Source of the DNA: Calothrix sp. PCC 7507
GTDB lineage: Bacteria > Cyanobacteriota > Cyanobacteriia > Cyanobacteriales > Nostocaceae
Assembly (NCBI RefSeq): GCF_000316575.1
Contig: NC_019682.1
Location: forward strand, 3,098,001-3,162,000
DNA: 64,000 nt
Direction: 5' to 3'
Shown here: positions 1-10,579 of the stretch, piece by piece
Numbering within the stretch: position 1 is the stretch's first letter
Layout: each line of letters begins with the position of its first letter
Made by a program: the position numbers and the translations under genes
The notes under the pieces: generated by a model
What the model was told of the DNA's origin: nothing
Seen by the model: the letters and a program-made list of their open reading frames with translations, nothing else
Databases searched by the model: none

Positions 1-51
1 AATATAAATAGTGGGGAAACGCACATAAGTAATCGGACAAAAATATTTACA

Positions 52-124
52 GTCATTGCGAGCGGAGCGAAGCAATCGCAGGGGTTGGGATTGCTTCATT
101 CCGCTACGCTCCATTCGCAATGAC
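52..124. repeat. Dispersed inverted repeat
   Basis: A 10 bp perfect inverted repeat (GTCATTGCGA at 52-61, TCGCAATGAC at 115-124) encloses a second imperfect stem built on GCGAAGCAATC and GATTGCTTC. This kind of palindromic intergenic element is common in bacterial genomes, including Nostoc. No gene is supported in 1-206. Confidence 0.6.
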
Positions 125-206
125 ATTGTGTAATTAATTCTGTCAGACTACTTATTTCTTAGGGGTTTATTCGCCATCAATATAATCATTAATCAAATTT
201 ATAGCG

Positions 207-374
207 ATGCGGTGGCGGTTACTTTCCAAAGGTTCTCCGTCGTCAAAAATCAAATTGGTGGGTGGTATGGGTGGGTTTTACCAATCCACTGCTTTTTCTC
301 CAGAGTTGGTTGCTGCTGTGGTTTCTGGCGATATAGTCAAGACCCCTTGTGAGCATTTAACCATTTTTTCCTAG
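207..374 (+). CDS. Possible small protein of 55 aa, unknown
   Basis: An ATG-started frame of 55 codons ends with TAG at 372-374. The second half (around LVGGMGGFYQSTAFSPELVA) has a protein-like composition, but I recognise no family and see no strong ribosome binding site. It may be the tail of a decayed gene. It lies just upstream of the Uma2 gene at 481 on the same strand. Low confidence. Confidence 0.2.
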   Translation: MRWRLLSKGSPSSKIKLVGGMGGFYQSTAFSPELVAAVVSGDIVKTPCEHLTIFS

Positions 375-480
375 TATCTCTTATTCCGTGAGAGGTTGTT
401 TGAGCTAAAAGCGATCGCTCAATTATTGCAAATTAGCTTTAGAAGTAAAATATTCAGTATGCAACTCCTCTTTACGGAAT

Positions 481-1062
481 ATGACCGCAATTACTGACAA
501 GCAACTGACCCTTGAGGAATATTTGAAGTATGACGATCGCACGGATAGCCAGTATGAATTGGTGGCAGGAGAGTTAGTTGCAATGCCACCTGAAAGCCCA
601 AAAAATATCCAAATATCCCTCTTTTTACTCGTAAATTTCCTTAAGTTCGTTCCCGTCAATCGATTAAGTAACAAAGCTGAAATTGTCGTTGCTGGTTCTC
701 GTGCAACAACTCGCGTTCCTGATTTAGTTGTGCTGACGGATGAACTGGCAACAGCTTTACAAGGTGCAACACGATCTACAATTACTCTGGATATGCCACC
801 TCCAGCATTAGTTGTGGAAGCTGTTTCTCCTGGCAAAGCTAATGAAGATCGGGACTATCGCTACAAACGTTCCGAGTATGCAGCCAGGGGAATTGTTGAA
901 TATTGGATTGTTGATCCCCAAAAGAACAGAGTTACTGTACTGATATTAGTTGATGGGTTTTATGAAGAAACTAGATTTACCGGAAATACAGCGATCGCTT
1001 CTACTATTTTCCCAGAATTACAGCTAACCGCAGAGCAAGTACTTAATGCCGGAGAAAGCTAG
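481..1062 (+). CDS. Uma2 (DUF820) family endonuclease-like protein
   Basis: A 193 aa protein of the Uma2/DUF820 family, which has a PD-(D/E)xK-type restriction-endonuclease fold and is greatly expanded in cyanobacteria; its cellular role is not established. Visible family features are the N-terminal LTLEEYLKYDD, the YELVAGELVAMPPES segment, the VPDLVVL aspartate, the PALVVEAVSPG segment with the central acidic residue, and the IVEYWIVDP strand. Length is normal for the family. The gene stands alone. A second Uma2 gene lies convergent at 1137-1730, and the two share the same motifs throughout, so they are probably paralogues. Confidence 0.85.
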   Translation: MTAITDKQLTLEEYLKYDDRTDSQYELVAGELVAMPPESPKNIQISLFLLVNFLKFVPVNRLSNKAEIVVAGSRATTRVPDLVVLTDELATALQGATRSTITLDMPPPALVVEAVSPGKANEDRDYRYKRSEYAARGIVEYWIVDPQKNRVTVLILVDGFYEETRFTGNTAIASTIFPELQLTAEQVLNAGES

Positions 1063-1136
1063 ATAAACGAAGGGATTTGAAAAGTGCGATCGCCCAGTTT
1101 TCTAGAGAAGCCGCAAAAAACGGACATTTTGGCCAA

Positions 1137-1730
1137 TTAATTTTGCCCGAATGCCAGAATTTGGGCAGCACTCAGCTTACAATCAGGAATTACCGTCGAT
1201 GCTAGGGGGGTGTCGGTAACATAAATTGTGTCTTCATATTGCCCATTCACCCACAAGCACAGCGTCAATTGCTGCCTTTCCGGGTCAATAATCCAGTATT
1301 CCGCAATCCCTCGCGCCGCGTATTCCGTGCGTTTGTAACGATAGTCCCGGTCTCGATTCTGCTGTCCAGGTGACACAATTTCAATCACTAACGCAGGTGG
1401 TGGCATATCTTGCGTAATCGTGTTGCTGCGTTGCCCCCCTAAAGCTGTATACCCTTCTTCGGTCAGTATGGTTAAGTCCGGCAAGCGTACCTTTGCCCGT
1501 TTGCCACTGACGACAATTTCCATATCTTTGAGGTTGATTAGCACAATTGAAATGTACTTTGCTAATTCCAACATCAATAATTTGGCAAGCTTGCAGTTTT
1601 CTGGCGACTCGGTTGGCATTTCTACTAACTCTCCATCCACTAATTCATAGCGTGTGTCAGTGCCATCGTCATAGGCTAGGTATTCCGCCATCGTCATGAG
1701 CTTAGAGGTACTGGGTGCAGTTTGAGTCAT
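1137..1730 (-). CDS. Uma2 (DUF820) family endonuclease-like protein
   Basis: A 197 aa Uma2-family protein, a paralogue of the gene at 481. It shows MTMAEYLAYDDGTDTRYELVD at the N-terminus, VRLPDLTIL, PALVIEIVSPG and IAEYWIIDP. The frame can be opened to 1760, but the extra ten residues come from a non-typical upstream start, so I take the ATG at 1730 (MTQTAPST). It is transcribed toward the Uma2 gene at 481 and lies downstream of the broken recQ gene. Function beyond a nuclease-like fold is unknown. Confidence 0.85.
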   Translation of the reverse strand: MTQTAPSTSKLMTMAEYLAYDDGTDTRYELVDGELVEMPTESPENCKLAKLLMLELAKYISIVLINLKDMEIVVSGKRAKVRLPDLTILTEEGYTALGGQRSNTITQDMPPPALVIEIVSPGQQNRDRDYRYKRTEYAARGIAEYWIIDPERQQLTLCLWVNGQYEDTIYVTDTPLASTVIPDCKLSAAQILAFGQN

Positions 1731-1913
1731 GGTGAGGAATCTCCGCGATCGCCATAGCAACGTTGTGAGAATAGAAGACTTGATGTGCCAATCTTAGCAA
1801 ATCCTAGTAATGCCAAATAACGCTTGCAAGCCCCAGTGAGAAGCGCTAAGAGTTCCCTATTCCCGCCCCATATTCGTGAATGAGTCTTTGACTCGACAGG
1901 GAAAACAGGAAAG

Positions 1914-2589
1914 TTATCGGCAATTATCGCAATGTCCACAACGCCAATTTGCAGCTTCTTTGTCAAACCCAAAAGCATTTAACAAAAACTGCCAGCGACA
2001 TTGTTTAGTATTCAGGTATTGACTCATTTGCTGGGCAGCGTGTGATTGTGGAGATGGCTGATTTTTAGCTTTTTGCTCAATTTTATAATGGAAGGGGTCA
2101 AGCCATTTTAACTGACCATTGCTGTGGAGTAGAGAAAGTGCGATCGCTGCATCAGGAAATTGTCGCGTCACTGCGGTTACTTCTCCCTGTGGCGGTAGTT
2201 GTTTCACCAGTTGCTGTGCTGTTCGCTGTTGCTTGAGCATTTGGTCATGAAAAAATTGTTGTCTTTGCTTATCCTCTGAATCTAACCATCCGGTAGGTTC
2301 ACTTACCAATGTCAGCGCCTCTGCTGGTTTCCCATCCCTTCCAGCCCGGCCAATTTCTTGCACATATTCAGATAGTAGGTGCGGTGCGTGAAAATGAACT
2401 ACCCATCGCACATCTGGCTTATTTATCCCCATCCCAAAGGCACAGGTGCAGACAACAAAGGGGATTTCACCACCCAACCAGCTAGCTTCCACAGCGCGAC
2501 GTTCTGCTGCACCCAACCCCGCATGATAGCTCGTTGTCGCAAAACCCATATCTGCTAACCATGCAGCTAAATTTTCACTATCTCGCCTA
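1914..2589 (-). pseudogene. recQ: RecQ helicase, C-terminal fragment (gene split by IS630 element)
   Basis: The 3' part of a RecQ-type ATP-dependent DNA helicase. It contains the second helicase lobe (SYHAGLGAAERR, then VVCTCAFGMGINKPDVRWV and QEIGRAGRDGKPAEAL, motifs V-VI) and the Cys-rich zinc-binding end (CRWQFLLNAFGFD, CGHCDNCR). The first methionine of the isolated frame is at 2549, but the coding sequence continues upstream to the IS boundary at 2589. Joining it to the fragment at 3910-4678 gives one uninterrupted frame of about 480 residues, without the HRDC domain of E. coli RecQ. As it stands this half cannot be made as part of a helicase. Confidence 0.85.
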
Positions 2590-3909
2590 GTACAGGACGG
2601 CGGAAATAAACCGAGTATTAAACAGCCAAAACTTTACCCTTATATGTCCACTTGAAAGGTTTAGCCATTGTTTGATTAAAGTAGTCAATAAAAGCAAGAA
2701 TTCTAGTTTTGAGATCATCCTGACTCTGGAAACTGGCTCTTCTTAGTAACTTCCGTACCAAAATACTAAACCAAATTTCAATTTGGTTGAGCCAAGAAGA
2801 ATGTAGTGGTGTGTAATGGAAAACGATTTGATGTGTGGGGTCACTTAAAAAAGCTGCACGAGATTTCATTGATTTGAGGATGCCACTTTTACCCTTAATG
2901 CCAAGGTTGATGTTTAAACCTTCAATTTGTGCAACAAAACGAACTAAGGACTCCGATTGATGAGTGTTCAGGCAATCCATAATTAAATGCCATTTTTTCG
3001 CATTGGGGTCAGTGGCAATAGTTTGATGAATATGAAAGATAAAATCAACTTCTGTTCTGGAATCTCCACAAGTTGGTCTGATAATTTGACCAGTGGCAAC
3101 ATCGAAACTGGCTATCAAGGTTTGCGTACCGTGACGAATATATTCAAATTCCCTTCTTTCAACTTTGCCCGGTCGCATTGGTAAGTCTTTTTCTATGCGC
3201 TCAGTAGCTTGAATACCTGTCATCTCATCAATAGATATTGTGCGTTCCCCCTTTAGATGACGGTCAATCGCATTTAAATACAAATCTGTAATATCTTCAA
3301 CTTTTGCATCAAATTTTTCATCCAGGGGGGGGAGTCAGCCAGTACCGACTTTGGTGTGGCTTCAATTGAGCTTCTTCTAATAGTCTTCCCACATGGCGAA
3401 CAGATATACTTTCGATAATCCCTTGTTTTGTAATTTCATCTGTCAGTTCTCTAGATGTCCAGTGACTTATTGTCCGACCGTAATCTTCTGGCGGCGAACA
3501 GGCAAGCGCAAACAACTCTATTACTTGTTCCATGCTAAATTTTACTGGTGCGCCAGTACGCTCTTGATCTTGTAATCTTTGAAAAGCTGATAATTTTGCT
3601 CCCTCTGTCTCCAACCATCGCTTTCGCCATAAACGAGTCATATCTAGACTAATCTCTAATATTCGAGCAATTTCGCCGTTATTTTTCCCTGATGATGCCA
3701 GAAGAATAATTTTGGCTCGGATGACGATTTGCTGTGCTGTCTTATGTCCCTTTATCAACTCTTGTAGTTCATTCTGCTCACTATCACTCAAACTTAATTC
3801 TTTTGGAGCTAATCTTGCCATACCCTGATTCTTTGTCACCAAACAAAGCTTTTCATCTACTGACTTAATTATCCCATATAATACTCGGCTTACTTCCGCC
3901 GTCTTGTAC
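2590..3909 (-). mobile_element. IS630-family insertion sequence inside recQ
   Basis: A 1320 bp element bounded by 30 bp terminal inverted repeats at 2590-2619 and 3880-3909 (27 of 30 positions match; both begin GTACA and share GACGGCGGAA). It sits in a CTAG target with the central TA duplicated at 2588-2589 and 3910-3911, the target choice known for IS630. It carries one transposase in two overlapping frames. Removing the element plus one TA restores the recQ frame across VRT/RRDSENLAAW. The clean junction and near-identical ends suggest a fairly recent insertion. Confidence 0.9.
2618..3842 (-). CDS. IS630-family DDE transposase, two frames
   Basis: Two consecutive frames together make a full IS630 transposase. 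The first (3842-3318, 174 aa) holds the helix-turn-helix DNA-binding part (NGEIARILEISLDMTRLWRKR). The second (to 2618) holds the DDE catalytic core: Asp in SIDEMTG, Asp in HLIMDCLNTHQ, Glu in WLNQIEIWFS. The frames meet at a run of eight C on the coding strand (3325-3332), just after LTPP. Coding sequence in the second frame continues upstream of its first methionine (DEKFDAKVEDITDLY), so the product needs a one-base shift at the C run. This could be programmed slippage or a disabling mutation. Confidence 0.85.
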
Positions 3910-4678
3910 TAGTGCGGACGTAAATTAATCCCGCTTGCTGTGGTCTATTTTGAATAAATTTTAATAATAATTGTTTCCTACCCCTTGGTGTCCAAGCAAT
4001 GTGGACAGTGGGATGCAAATTAGGACGGTAGGGATTAAGGCGAAAAGTTTCAGGTTGCTGTAATTGTAAAACTGTTTGAATGATGTTTTGGGCTGATGGG
4101 TCAGCAGTCGCAGTAAAAGCCGCAATACTAATTTTAGTTCCCGGTGGTTTTGACTTGAGCAGTGCTGGTCGTACTGCTCCTAATCTGCGGTAAGCTGGGC
4201 GGAATGTATCGCCCCATTGCACCAAACAATGTGCTTCATCCAAAATCAAAGCGTTAATTTGTAACTGAGGTTGAGATAGTCTTTCCCAAACTGGCGCACT
4301 CAGTAAAGTTTCTGGCGATACATACAACAATCTTAACTGTTGACGTTCCAATGCTTGCAATGTGACACGGCGTTGAGATGCAGGTAATTCACCATGCAAA
4401 AGTGCAGCACTTAATTGACGTTGACGTAGTTCTTGAACTTGGTTTTCCATCAACGCCACCAAAGGCGAAACAACCACAGTTAATCCTGTTTGCAGCAGTG
4501 CTGGAAGTTGGAAACAAATCGATTTTCCCCCACCTGTAGGCATAATAATTAGTGCGTCTTTTTGCGCTAATAAACTGCTGACTATTTCTCCCTGTGGTGG
4601 ACGGAAGTCTTCATAACCCCAAATTTTTTGAAATGCTGTACGGACTTCGTTCCAAGATGTTGTTTGTGGGTAATTCAT
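3910..4678 (-). pseudogene. recQ: RecQ helicase, N-terminal fragment (gene split by IS630 element)
   Basis: The 5' part of a RecQ DNA helicase: Q motif and FRPPQGEIV, Walker A (MPTGGGKSICFQLPAL), motif Ia (VVSPLVALMENQV), motif II as DEAH (LILDEAHCLVQWGD) and motif III (FTATADPSA). The original protein breaks after GLIYVRT. The present frame runs into the IS and ends a few codons inside it (stop at 3890-3892). RecQ helicases unwind DNA at stalled forks and in recombinational repair; this copy should be inactive unless another recQ gene exists elsewhere. Confidence 0.85.
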
Positions 4679-4808
4679 CAGCAGTTACCAGTTATCCGTT
4701 ATCAGGTATCAATTTTTCATGTCTGATAACTGTTCACTGATTTAATATACCCTCTGTTATTCAGCTATTGGTTCAGTAAGATCATCATGTTGTTATAGAA
4801 AAAATCTA

Positions 4809-5012
4809 GCGTTGCTGATTGGTGTGATGATTTTCGCCGGGCTACGCCCTGCTTCGCTAACACGCAAAGGCGCAAAAACGCAAAGGAAGAAAGAAGATTG
4901 TGATCTAAATACATGAAAACTGCTGTATTTTTTTTTCTCAAATATAAAACTCTTAATCTTTGCGTCTTTGCGTCTTTGCGTGAGATAGATTTATCCCATC
5001 AATCAGCAACGC
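4809..5012. repeat. Inverted-repeat element with CTTTGCG repeats
   Basis: A 13 bp perfect inverted repeat (GCGTTGCTGATTG at 4809-4821, its complement at 5000-5012) bounds a 204 bp segment filled with short GCAAAGACGCAAAG-type repeats in both orientations. This fills most of the 388 bp spacer between recQ and leuA, and I see no gene there. The GTTGCTGATTG motif recurs near 15000. Confidence 0.6.
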
Positions 5013-5066
5013 CAAAAACTTTATAAGGTTACAAAACTTTGTAACCCTATAAAAAGCAATGTATTT

Positions 5067-6665
5067 TTACTGTGCAGTTACTTCCTTAGGCTTTTCTTGC
5101 ATTTGCAAAGATGCATATAGCCTATTGAGAGCATTAACATAAGCCTGCGCGGAAGCGACGATAATATCTGTGTTTGCTGCATGACCAGAAAACACTCTAG
5201 ATTCATATTTTAAACGAATTGTGACTTCTCCAATGGCATCGATACCTGCTGTGACTGATTGCACAGAGAATTCAATTAACTGATTGGGTACATTCACTAC
5301 ACGGTTGATGGCTTTATAAACAGCATCTACTGGCCCAGTGCCAATTGCTGCATCTGTGAGTTCTTCACCATCGGGAGTGCGGAGAGTGACTGTGGCGGTG
5401 GGTTTAGCATTGCTACCACAGGAAACCTGCACCAATTCTACTCGGAATAAAGTAGGTGTTTGTTGGATTTCGTCGTTAACGATCGCCTCCAAATCCCAAT
5501 CAGAAATTTCTTTCTTTTTGTCGGCTACTTCTTTGAATCTGACGAAGGCTTTATTTAGTTCCGTATCTGACAGTTCAAAGCCTAATTCTTTCAATCGGGT
5601 GCGGAATGCATTTCTCCCAGAATGTTTACCTAATACTATTTGATTGTCTGTTAAGCCAATCAATTGAGCATCCATAATTTCATAGGTGAGTTTGTTTTTC
5701 AACACCCCATCTTGATGAATTCCCGATTCATGAGCAAAGGCATTTGCACCAACGATCGCTTTATTTGGTTGCACTAACATTCCCGTCAAATTGGAAACTA
5801 GTCGCGAAGATTTATAAATTTGACGGGTGTCGATATTTGTGAGTGGTTCTTCAGAATCTACGGGTTTACCTAAGAAGGGATTGAAATATTGCCGCCGCAC
5901 ATGCAACGCCATGACTAACTCTTCTAATGCAGCATTTCCCGCCCGTTCACCAATACCATTAATTGTACATTCTAGTTGCCTTGCACCATTTTTTACGGCT
6001 TCTAAAAAGTTGGCAACTGCTAAACCTAAATCGTTATGTCCGTGAACAGAAATAATTGCTTGATCGATGTTGGGGACGTTTTCTTTAATGCCTTTAATGA
6101 TTGCCCCAAATTCACTGGGCGTGGTATATCCCACGGTATCAGGAATGTTAACTGTTGTTGCACCGGCGGCGATCGCTCGCTCTAATACTTGGTAAAGAAA
6201 TTCGGGATTAGATCTACCTGCATCTTCCGGGGAGAATTCCACATCATCGGTGAAACTTTTGGCATAGGCTACCATTTCTTCGGCGATCGCCAATACTTCT
6301 GATTTGGTTTTTTTCAGTTTGTATTCTAGATGAATATCAGAAGTAGCAATAAAGGTATGAATCCGACCATGAGCCGCTGGTTTAATAGCCTCTGCTGCGG
6401 CTTTAATATCATCATGCCTAGCTCTGGCTAAACTACAAATCACTGGGCCATCTTCTGTCCCCACAATTTGGGCAATTTTGTTCACTGCTTCAAAATCTCC
6501 AGGACTGGCGAAGGCAAAACCTGCCTCAATTACATCCACTCCTAGACGTGCTAGTTGCTTGGCAATCACTAGCTTTTCATCTATATTCAGGGTAGCTCCC
6601 GGACACTGTTCTCCATCACGGAGTGTCGTATCAAAAATAATGATTCGCTCTGGTTTAGTGTTCAT
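5067..6665 (-). CDS. leuA: 2-isopropylmalate synthase
   Basis: A 532 aa alpha-isopropylmalate synthase, the first committed step of leucine synthesis (acetyl-CoA + 2-oxoisovalerate). The N-terminal TIM-barrel has the HMGL-like signature [13 protein letters not shown] with the metal-binding Asp, and [13 protein letters not shown] with the metal-binding His pair. The barrel extends to about residue 280 ([18 protein letters not shown]). The C-terminal regulatory LeuA dimer domain (about 390-510) binds leucine in the family for feedback inhibition. Length is typical of the bacterial long form. ATG at 6665; the gene appears to be monocistronic. Confidence 0.95.
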   Translation of the reverse strand: MNTKPERIIIFDTTLRDGEQCPGATLNIDEKLVIAKQLARLGVDVIEAGFAFASPGDFEAVNKIAQIVGTEDGPVICSLARARHDDIKAAAEAIKPAAHGRIHTFIATSDIHLEYKLKKTKSEVLAIAEEMVAYAKSFTDDVEFSPEDAGRSNPEFLYQVLERAIAAGATTVNIPDTVGYTTPSEFGAIIKGIKENVPNIDQAIISVHGHNDLGLAVANFLEAVKNGARQLECTINGIGERAGNAALEELVMALHVRRQYFNPFLGKPVDSEEPLTNIDTRQIYKSSRLVSNLTGMLVQPNKAIVGANAFAHESGIHQDGVLKNKLTYEIMDAQLIGLTDNQIVLGKHSGRNAFRTRLKELGFELSDTELNKAFVRFKEVADKKKEISDWDLEAIVNDEIQQTPTLFRVELVQVSCGSNAKPTATVTLRTPDGEELTDAAIGTGPVDAVYKAINRVVNVPNQLIEFSVQSVTAGIDAIGEVTIRLKYESRVFSGHAANTDIIVASAQAYVNALNRLYASLQMQEKPKEVTAQ

Positions 6666-6758
6666 TTTCAGATCAATGTTGAGTGTTTACTATTGGATAT
6701 GAATACTTGGAACCTTAGTTTTTTTACTTTTAAGTTTTGTAAATAATTGCTAAGGATA

Positions 6759-7280
6759 TTAACCTTCTGTTTTTTCTATTTGATCTCTGATATCATTTAA
6801 ATCTATATATCTATCCGTAGCATTGCGTAATTCTCTGGCTATCATGCCTTCTGTTGACACTACAGTAATATGTGTGTTTTTTGAGCGTAAGAGTTCGATT
6901 GCTCTTTCAAAATCTCCATCGCCACTGAATAAAACTACTCGATCATACTGATCTACCGTATTAAACATATCTACAACAATTTCAATATCTAAATTGGCTT
7001 TTTGTGAGTAGCGACCCGATGAATCATCATAATATTCTTTAAGAATTTTAGTTCTGACTGTATATCCTAGACTGATGAGAGCATCTCGAAAACCTCGTTG
7101 ATCTTGCGGGTCTTTTAAGCCAGTGTACCAGAATGCATTGATTAATGTTGTTTCTGATTGCTCGTGTTTAAAGTATTCTAAGACTCGCCTGGGGTCAAAA
7201 AACCAGCCATTTTTTTGTTGAGCATAGAACATATTGTTTCCGTCTACAAAAATAGACAGACGATTCATTGGAGAACCCAT
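6759..7280 (-). CDS. NYN domain protein (LabA/DUF88 family)
   Basis: A protein of about 173 aa with a NYN (PIN-like) nuclease-fold domain over nearly its whole length. It shows LSIFVDGNNMFYAQ at the N-terminus (first acidic residue), DIEIVVDMFNTV in the centre and VVLFSGDGDFERAIELLR (acidic cluster), the layout of LabA/DUF88 proteins. Family members are predicted RNA nucleases; LabA of Synechococcus affects circadian output, but that role cannot be transferred here. The frame opens at 7292 with a GTG; the ATG codons at 7280 and 7268 are better starts and I use 7280. Confidence 0.85.
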   Translation of the reverse strand: MGSPMNRLSIFVDGNNMFYAQQKNGWFFDPRRVLEYFKHEQSETTLINAFWYTGLKDPQDQRGFRDALISLGYTVRTKILKEYYDDSSGRYSQKANLDIEIVVDMFNTVDQYDRVVLFSGDGDFERAIELLRSKNTHITVVSTEGMIARELRNATDRYIDLNDIRDQIEKTEG

Positions 7281-8014
7281 AGAAAAATACACCTAATATA
7301 TAGAAAAGTATTTAGATTGAACAATAGATTATAGCAATTCTCAAATGATAATTTTGCTAGAGTCTATAAGGCGGCTCTTCATGTGTAGCTTTTATCTTAC
7401 CTCTTTCAAAGCATAAAATTGGCTGAAACATGGGAGTAGATATGGCGGATGCCGAGCCTTTTTCATCTCGGACTCTGCTAGATGCAGTCCGTGATCAAAA
7501 TCTACCAATAAAATTGACCTAGTAACAGCATTCTCAACTGTATAACAGTTAAGTTTACTCCTAAAGAGGTATAGCATAGGTCTTGGGTGAGATGTAGGCT
7601 GATGCCCATCACTAGGTTTTACCGTCAATAGCAAAAGAGACTTTCTAAAGCGTCTCAATATTACACTAGTTACAGCAGAGGCTCTTTAGTCGGCTGCTAA
7701 ACAAACCAATGCTGGAGATATACCTGTTGAATAGGCTAAAGTAGAATTTCGGAGAAACTAAGTGCAGGAGCGAAACATCTCCGACTTAAGTTTATGCAAC
7801 AATTAGCGGTTATACCTCAGTTAGAGAATAAATTAGGCAGTGTTGAGATTGCGAGTTTTCCCGAAGCAAAATTCATTAATACAAGTTTGTTGAAGAATAA
7901 AGGATAGTTTACAAATGTATAAGATTTTCATTTAAGTCTTATTTCAACGTGTTTGCACTCAAACGGGGTCTGAATAAATAAAAGTGTTGTACCTAAATTA
8001 ATAAGTAACACGAT
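7281..8014. other. Intergenic stretch of about 730 bp
   Basis: No convincing gene. An 88-codon frame on the minus strand (7392-7658) looks random. A plus-strand frame of 38 codons from the ATG near 7794 (MQQLAVIPQLENKL) has a more protein-like composition and could be the remnant of a gene, but I recognise nothing. The last 100 bp should contain the promoter of the kinase at 8015. Confidence 0.4.
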
Positions 8015-10333
8015 ATGGCAGAAGAACCTACATCTACCTTAACTAAAAAATATGTCTCTGCTGCCATTAGACGGTTAAGTAAACCCACAAAAGCAACTTC
8101 GACGGTGTCAATACGTCATCGCCGACGGCTGACTTACTTTAGTCATTTGCTCACGGGAACCGTAGCAATAAGTGCCGCACTGCTAAGTGCTTCTGGTGTC
8201 GGCTTGGTGCAATTGCTGGAAAATCAGTCACTTTCGGCTTTTTTTCAAGTGCATGGGCCGACTCTCCCGCCAGAAGACATTGTAATTTTGGCAATTGACG
8301 ACCAGTCGATATCAAACTCAAAACAGTACTATACTGACGATCCAAAACGATACGCTCACCTAGAACCACTAAAATCTTATCCCTTTAAACGTGTTGCATA
8401 CGCCCAGATCATCGAAAAATTGATCCAGGCCGGTGCTAGGTCTGTAGCGTTAGATGTAGTTTTTGATACTCCAAGTAGTTATGGGCCAGCGGACGATCGC
8501 CAATTGCAAGCAGTACTGCAAAAATATGGTGATAAAGTGACTCTAGCAGCACTTTACGAAGATTCGCTAGCAAATCAAGGCCCCACCATACAACTAAGAC
8601 TACCTCAGGAAATGTTTCGTACTGGTTCAGTGTCGATGGGTACGGTGAATTTTCCCATAGATGTAGATGGCAAAGTGCATCGATTAGCTAGCGAGTATGG
8701 GAAGCTCTCAGTGTTAGATGACATCCTGGCTGATAAAGTACCATCCTTTGATGAGGCTGTACTAAGGGCAGCACAAGTAAATTATCCCCGACCCAAGGGC
8801 GATCGCATCTATTTTTGGGGACCACCGGGTACATTTGAGCTAATTCCTTTTTGGTATGTACTCGACCCGCAAAGCTGGAATGATTACTTGCAACAGGGAA
8901 AGGTTTTTCAAAACAAAATCGTGGTGATTGGTGCGACAGCCCAGTTACCAAACGATTATCATGCAGTAGCTGCTAGCCAAAACCCTCAAAAAATGTCGGG
9001 GGTGGAAATTCATGCTAATGCGATCGCTACTTTGATGACAGGAAAAGCGATCGCCCAAGGAATTGAGAGTCCACCTCTCCGGGGTTTGTTTGTGCTGTTT
9101 TTAGTCGGGGGTAGCACCCTAATCATCACTAGAAGCAAGCAAGGGACAAATAGATTGATCTTGAGCATCGCCCTAGCGAGTATCTGGGGAGGGATAAGTT
9201 ATGTACTATTTATACATGGTCAATTAATTTTCCCGACGACTGTACCCATATTAGCGATCGCCCTCAGTGGATTTTCTTATTTGGGAACCGAGGCGGCTAG
9301 AGAAATTCTCAGAAAACGCCAACTAGTAGATATTTTTCAGAAATATAAATCTTCCCCAGTTGTTCAAGAAATTATCAGTCAGCAAGATGACCTCTTAGAC
9401 CTACTCCAAGAACGAGATTTAGCAGTAGCGGGAAAAATACTTGGTGGACGCTACAAAATTGTCAAAGTTCTCGGTGCTGGTGGGTTCAGCGAAACTTACA
9501 TTGCTGAAGACACCCAACGCCCTGGAAACCCGCGATGTGTTGTCAAACAGCTAAAACCAGCCAACACTAAACCCGAAGCTCTACAACTTGCCAGACGGTT
9601 ATTCAGTTCAGAAGCGCAAACTTTGGAAAAATTGGGTACACACAATCAAATACCCCAGCTTTTGGCTTCATTTGAAGAAGACGCAGAATTTTATCTAATT
9701 CAAGAATACATAGTTGGTCATCCTCTCAGTCAAGAACTGCCATCAGGCAAAGCCATTCCCGAAAACTCAGTTATCGATATCTTAAAAGACCTCTTGCAAA
9801 CATTGGCATTTATTCATAAAAATGGTGTCATTCACCGGGATATTAAACCCAGCAATATTATTCGGCGACACTCAGACTGGAAGGCTGTACTGATTGACTT
9901 TGGGGCGGTCAAAGAAGTCACAATCCCCCAAATAGAAAACCAAGACCAAACTCCTTTCACTATTGGCATTGGTACTAAAGGTTATGCGCCAAGTGAGCAA
10001 TGTTTTGGGCGACCTCAATACAGTAGTGACATCTATGCAGTCGGGATGATTGGGATTAAAGCTTTAACTGGTATCGCCCCTCACGAGTTTGCTAGAGATG
10101 CCGATCAAGAATTGCAATGGCGGGATAAAGCAGAAGTCAGCCACTCCTTAGCGGAAATTCTCAGCAAAATGGTGCTAGATGACTTCAAACAGCGCTATCA
10201 GTCAGCATCAGAGGTTATAGAAGCGTTAGATAGGTTAGTCGGTCATGAAGCTCAAACAGATCCCTCAACAATGAATACTCTCTCCTTAGATGATGCTGAA
10301 GCTTCCACCACACCTTGGCTAGAAGAATATTGA
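8015..10333 (+). CDS. CHASE2-domain serine/threonine protein kinase
   Basis: A 772 aa membrane-bound sensor kinase. After a basic N-terminus and a first hydrophobic helix (about 48-70) comes an extracytoplasmic CHASE2 sensor domain (ILAIDDQSIS to about 345). Further helices follow around 350-425. A Hanks-type kinase domain lies from about 478 to 745: glycine loop VLGAGGFSETYIAED, VVKQL lysine, catalytic HRDIKPSN, DFG (LIDFGAVKE) and APSEQ. All catalytic residues are present, so it should be active. CHASE2-STK fusions are a typical cyanobacterial architecture; the signal and substrates are unknown. It stands alone, followed by 240 bp without a gene. Confidence 0.92.
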   Translation: MAEEPTSTLTKKYVSAAIRRLSKPTKATSTVSIRHRRRLTYFSHLLTGTVAISAALLSASGVGLVQLLENQSLSAFFQVHGPTLPPEDIVILAIDDQSISNSKQYYTDDPKRYAHLEPLKSYPFKRVAYAQIIEKLIQAGARSVALDVVFDTPSSYGPADDRQLQAVLQKYGDKVTLAALYEDSLANQGPTIQLRLPQEMFRTGSVSMGTVNFPIDVDGKVHRLASEYGKLSVLDDILADKVPSFDEAVLRAAQVNYPRPKGDRIYFWGPPGTFELIPFWYVLDPQSWNDYLQQGKVFQNKIVVIGATAQLPNDYHAVAASQNPQKMSGVEIHANAIATLMTGKAIAQGIESPPLRGLFVLFLVGGSTLIITRSKQGTNRLILSIALASIWGGISYVLFIHGQLIFPTTVPILAIALSGFSYLGTEAAREILRKRQLVDIFQKYKSSPVVQEIISQQDDLLDLLQERDLAVAGKILGGRYKIVKVLGAGGFSETYIAEDTQRPGNPRCVVKQLKPANTKPEALQLARRLFSSEAQTLEKLGTHNQIPQLLASFEEDAEFYLIQEYIVGHPLSQELPSGKAIPENSVIDILKDLLQTLAFIHKNGVIHRDIKPSNIIRRHSDWKAVLIDFGAVKEVTIPQIENQDQTPFTIGIGTKGYAPSEQCFGRPQYSSDIYAVGMIGIKALTGIAPHEFARDADQELQWRDKAEVSHSLAEILSKMVLDDFKQRYQSASEVIEALDRLVGHEAQTDPSTMNTLSLDDAEASTTPWLEEY

Positions 10334-10579
10334 ATCAGAGGAAAAGGGGCAGGGAGCAGGGGGATAGTTCAGAGCGGACGACCCCACCTGTTGGGACAGT
10401 TTCCCCCTCTTTACGAGAACCATTGGCAAAGAAGCGGGAAAATCAAACCTTTCGCTCCACGGCAGCTCTGTGCTGGAGGCATTTTCCCTTGCCCTTGACG
10501 ACAATAAATGTGTCACCATTATTAATTAAATTGGTATGAGGAATTCAAGTTAAGATAGCGTAAAAATTCTGGATTTGAG

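Noticed and set aside
7392-7658. Minus-strand frame of 88 codons
   Set aside because: The composition looks random and there is no start signal.
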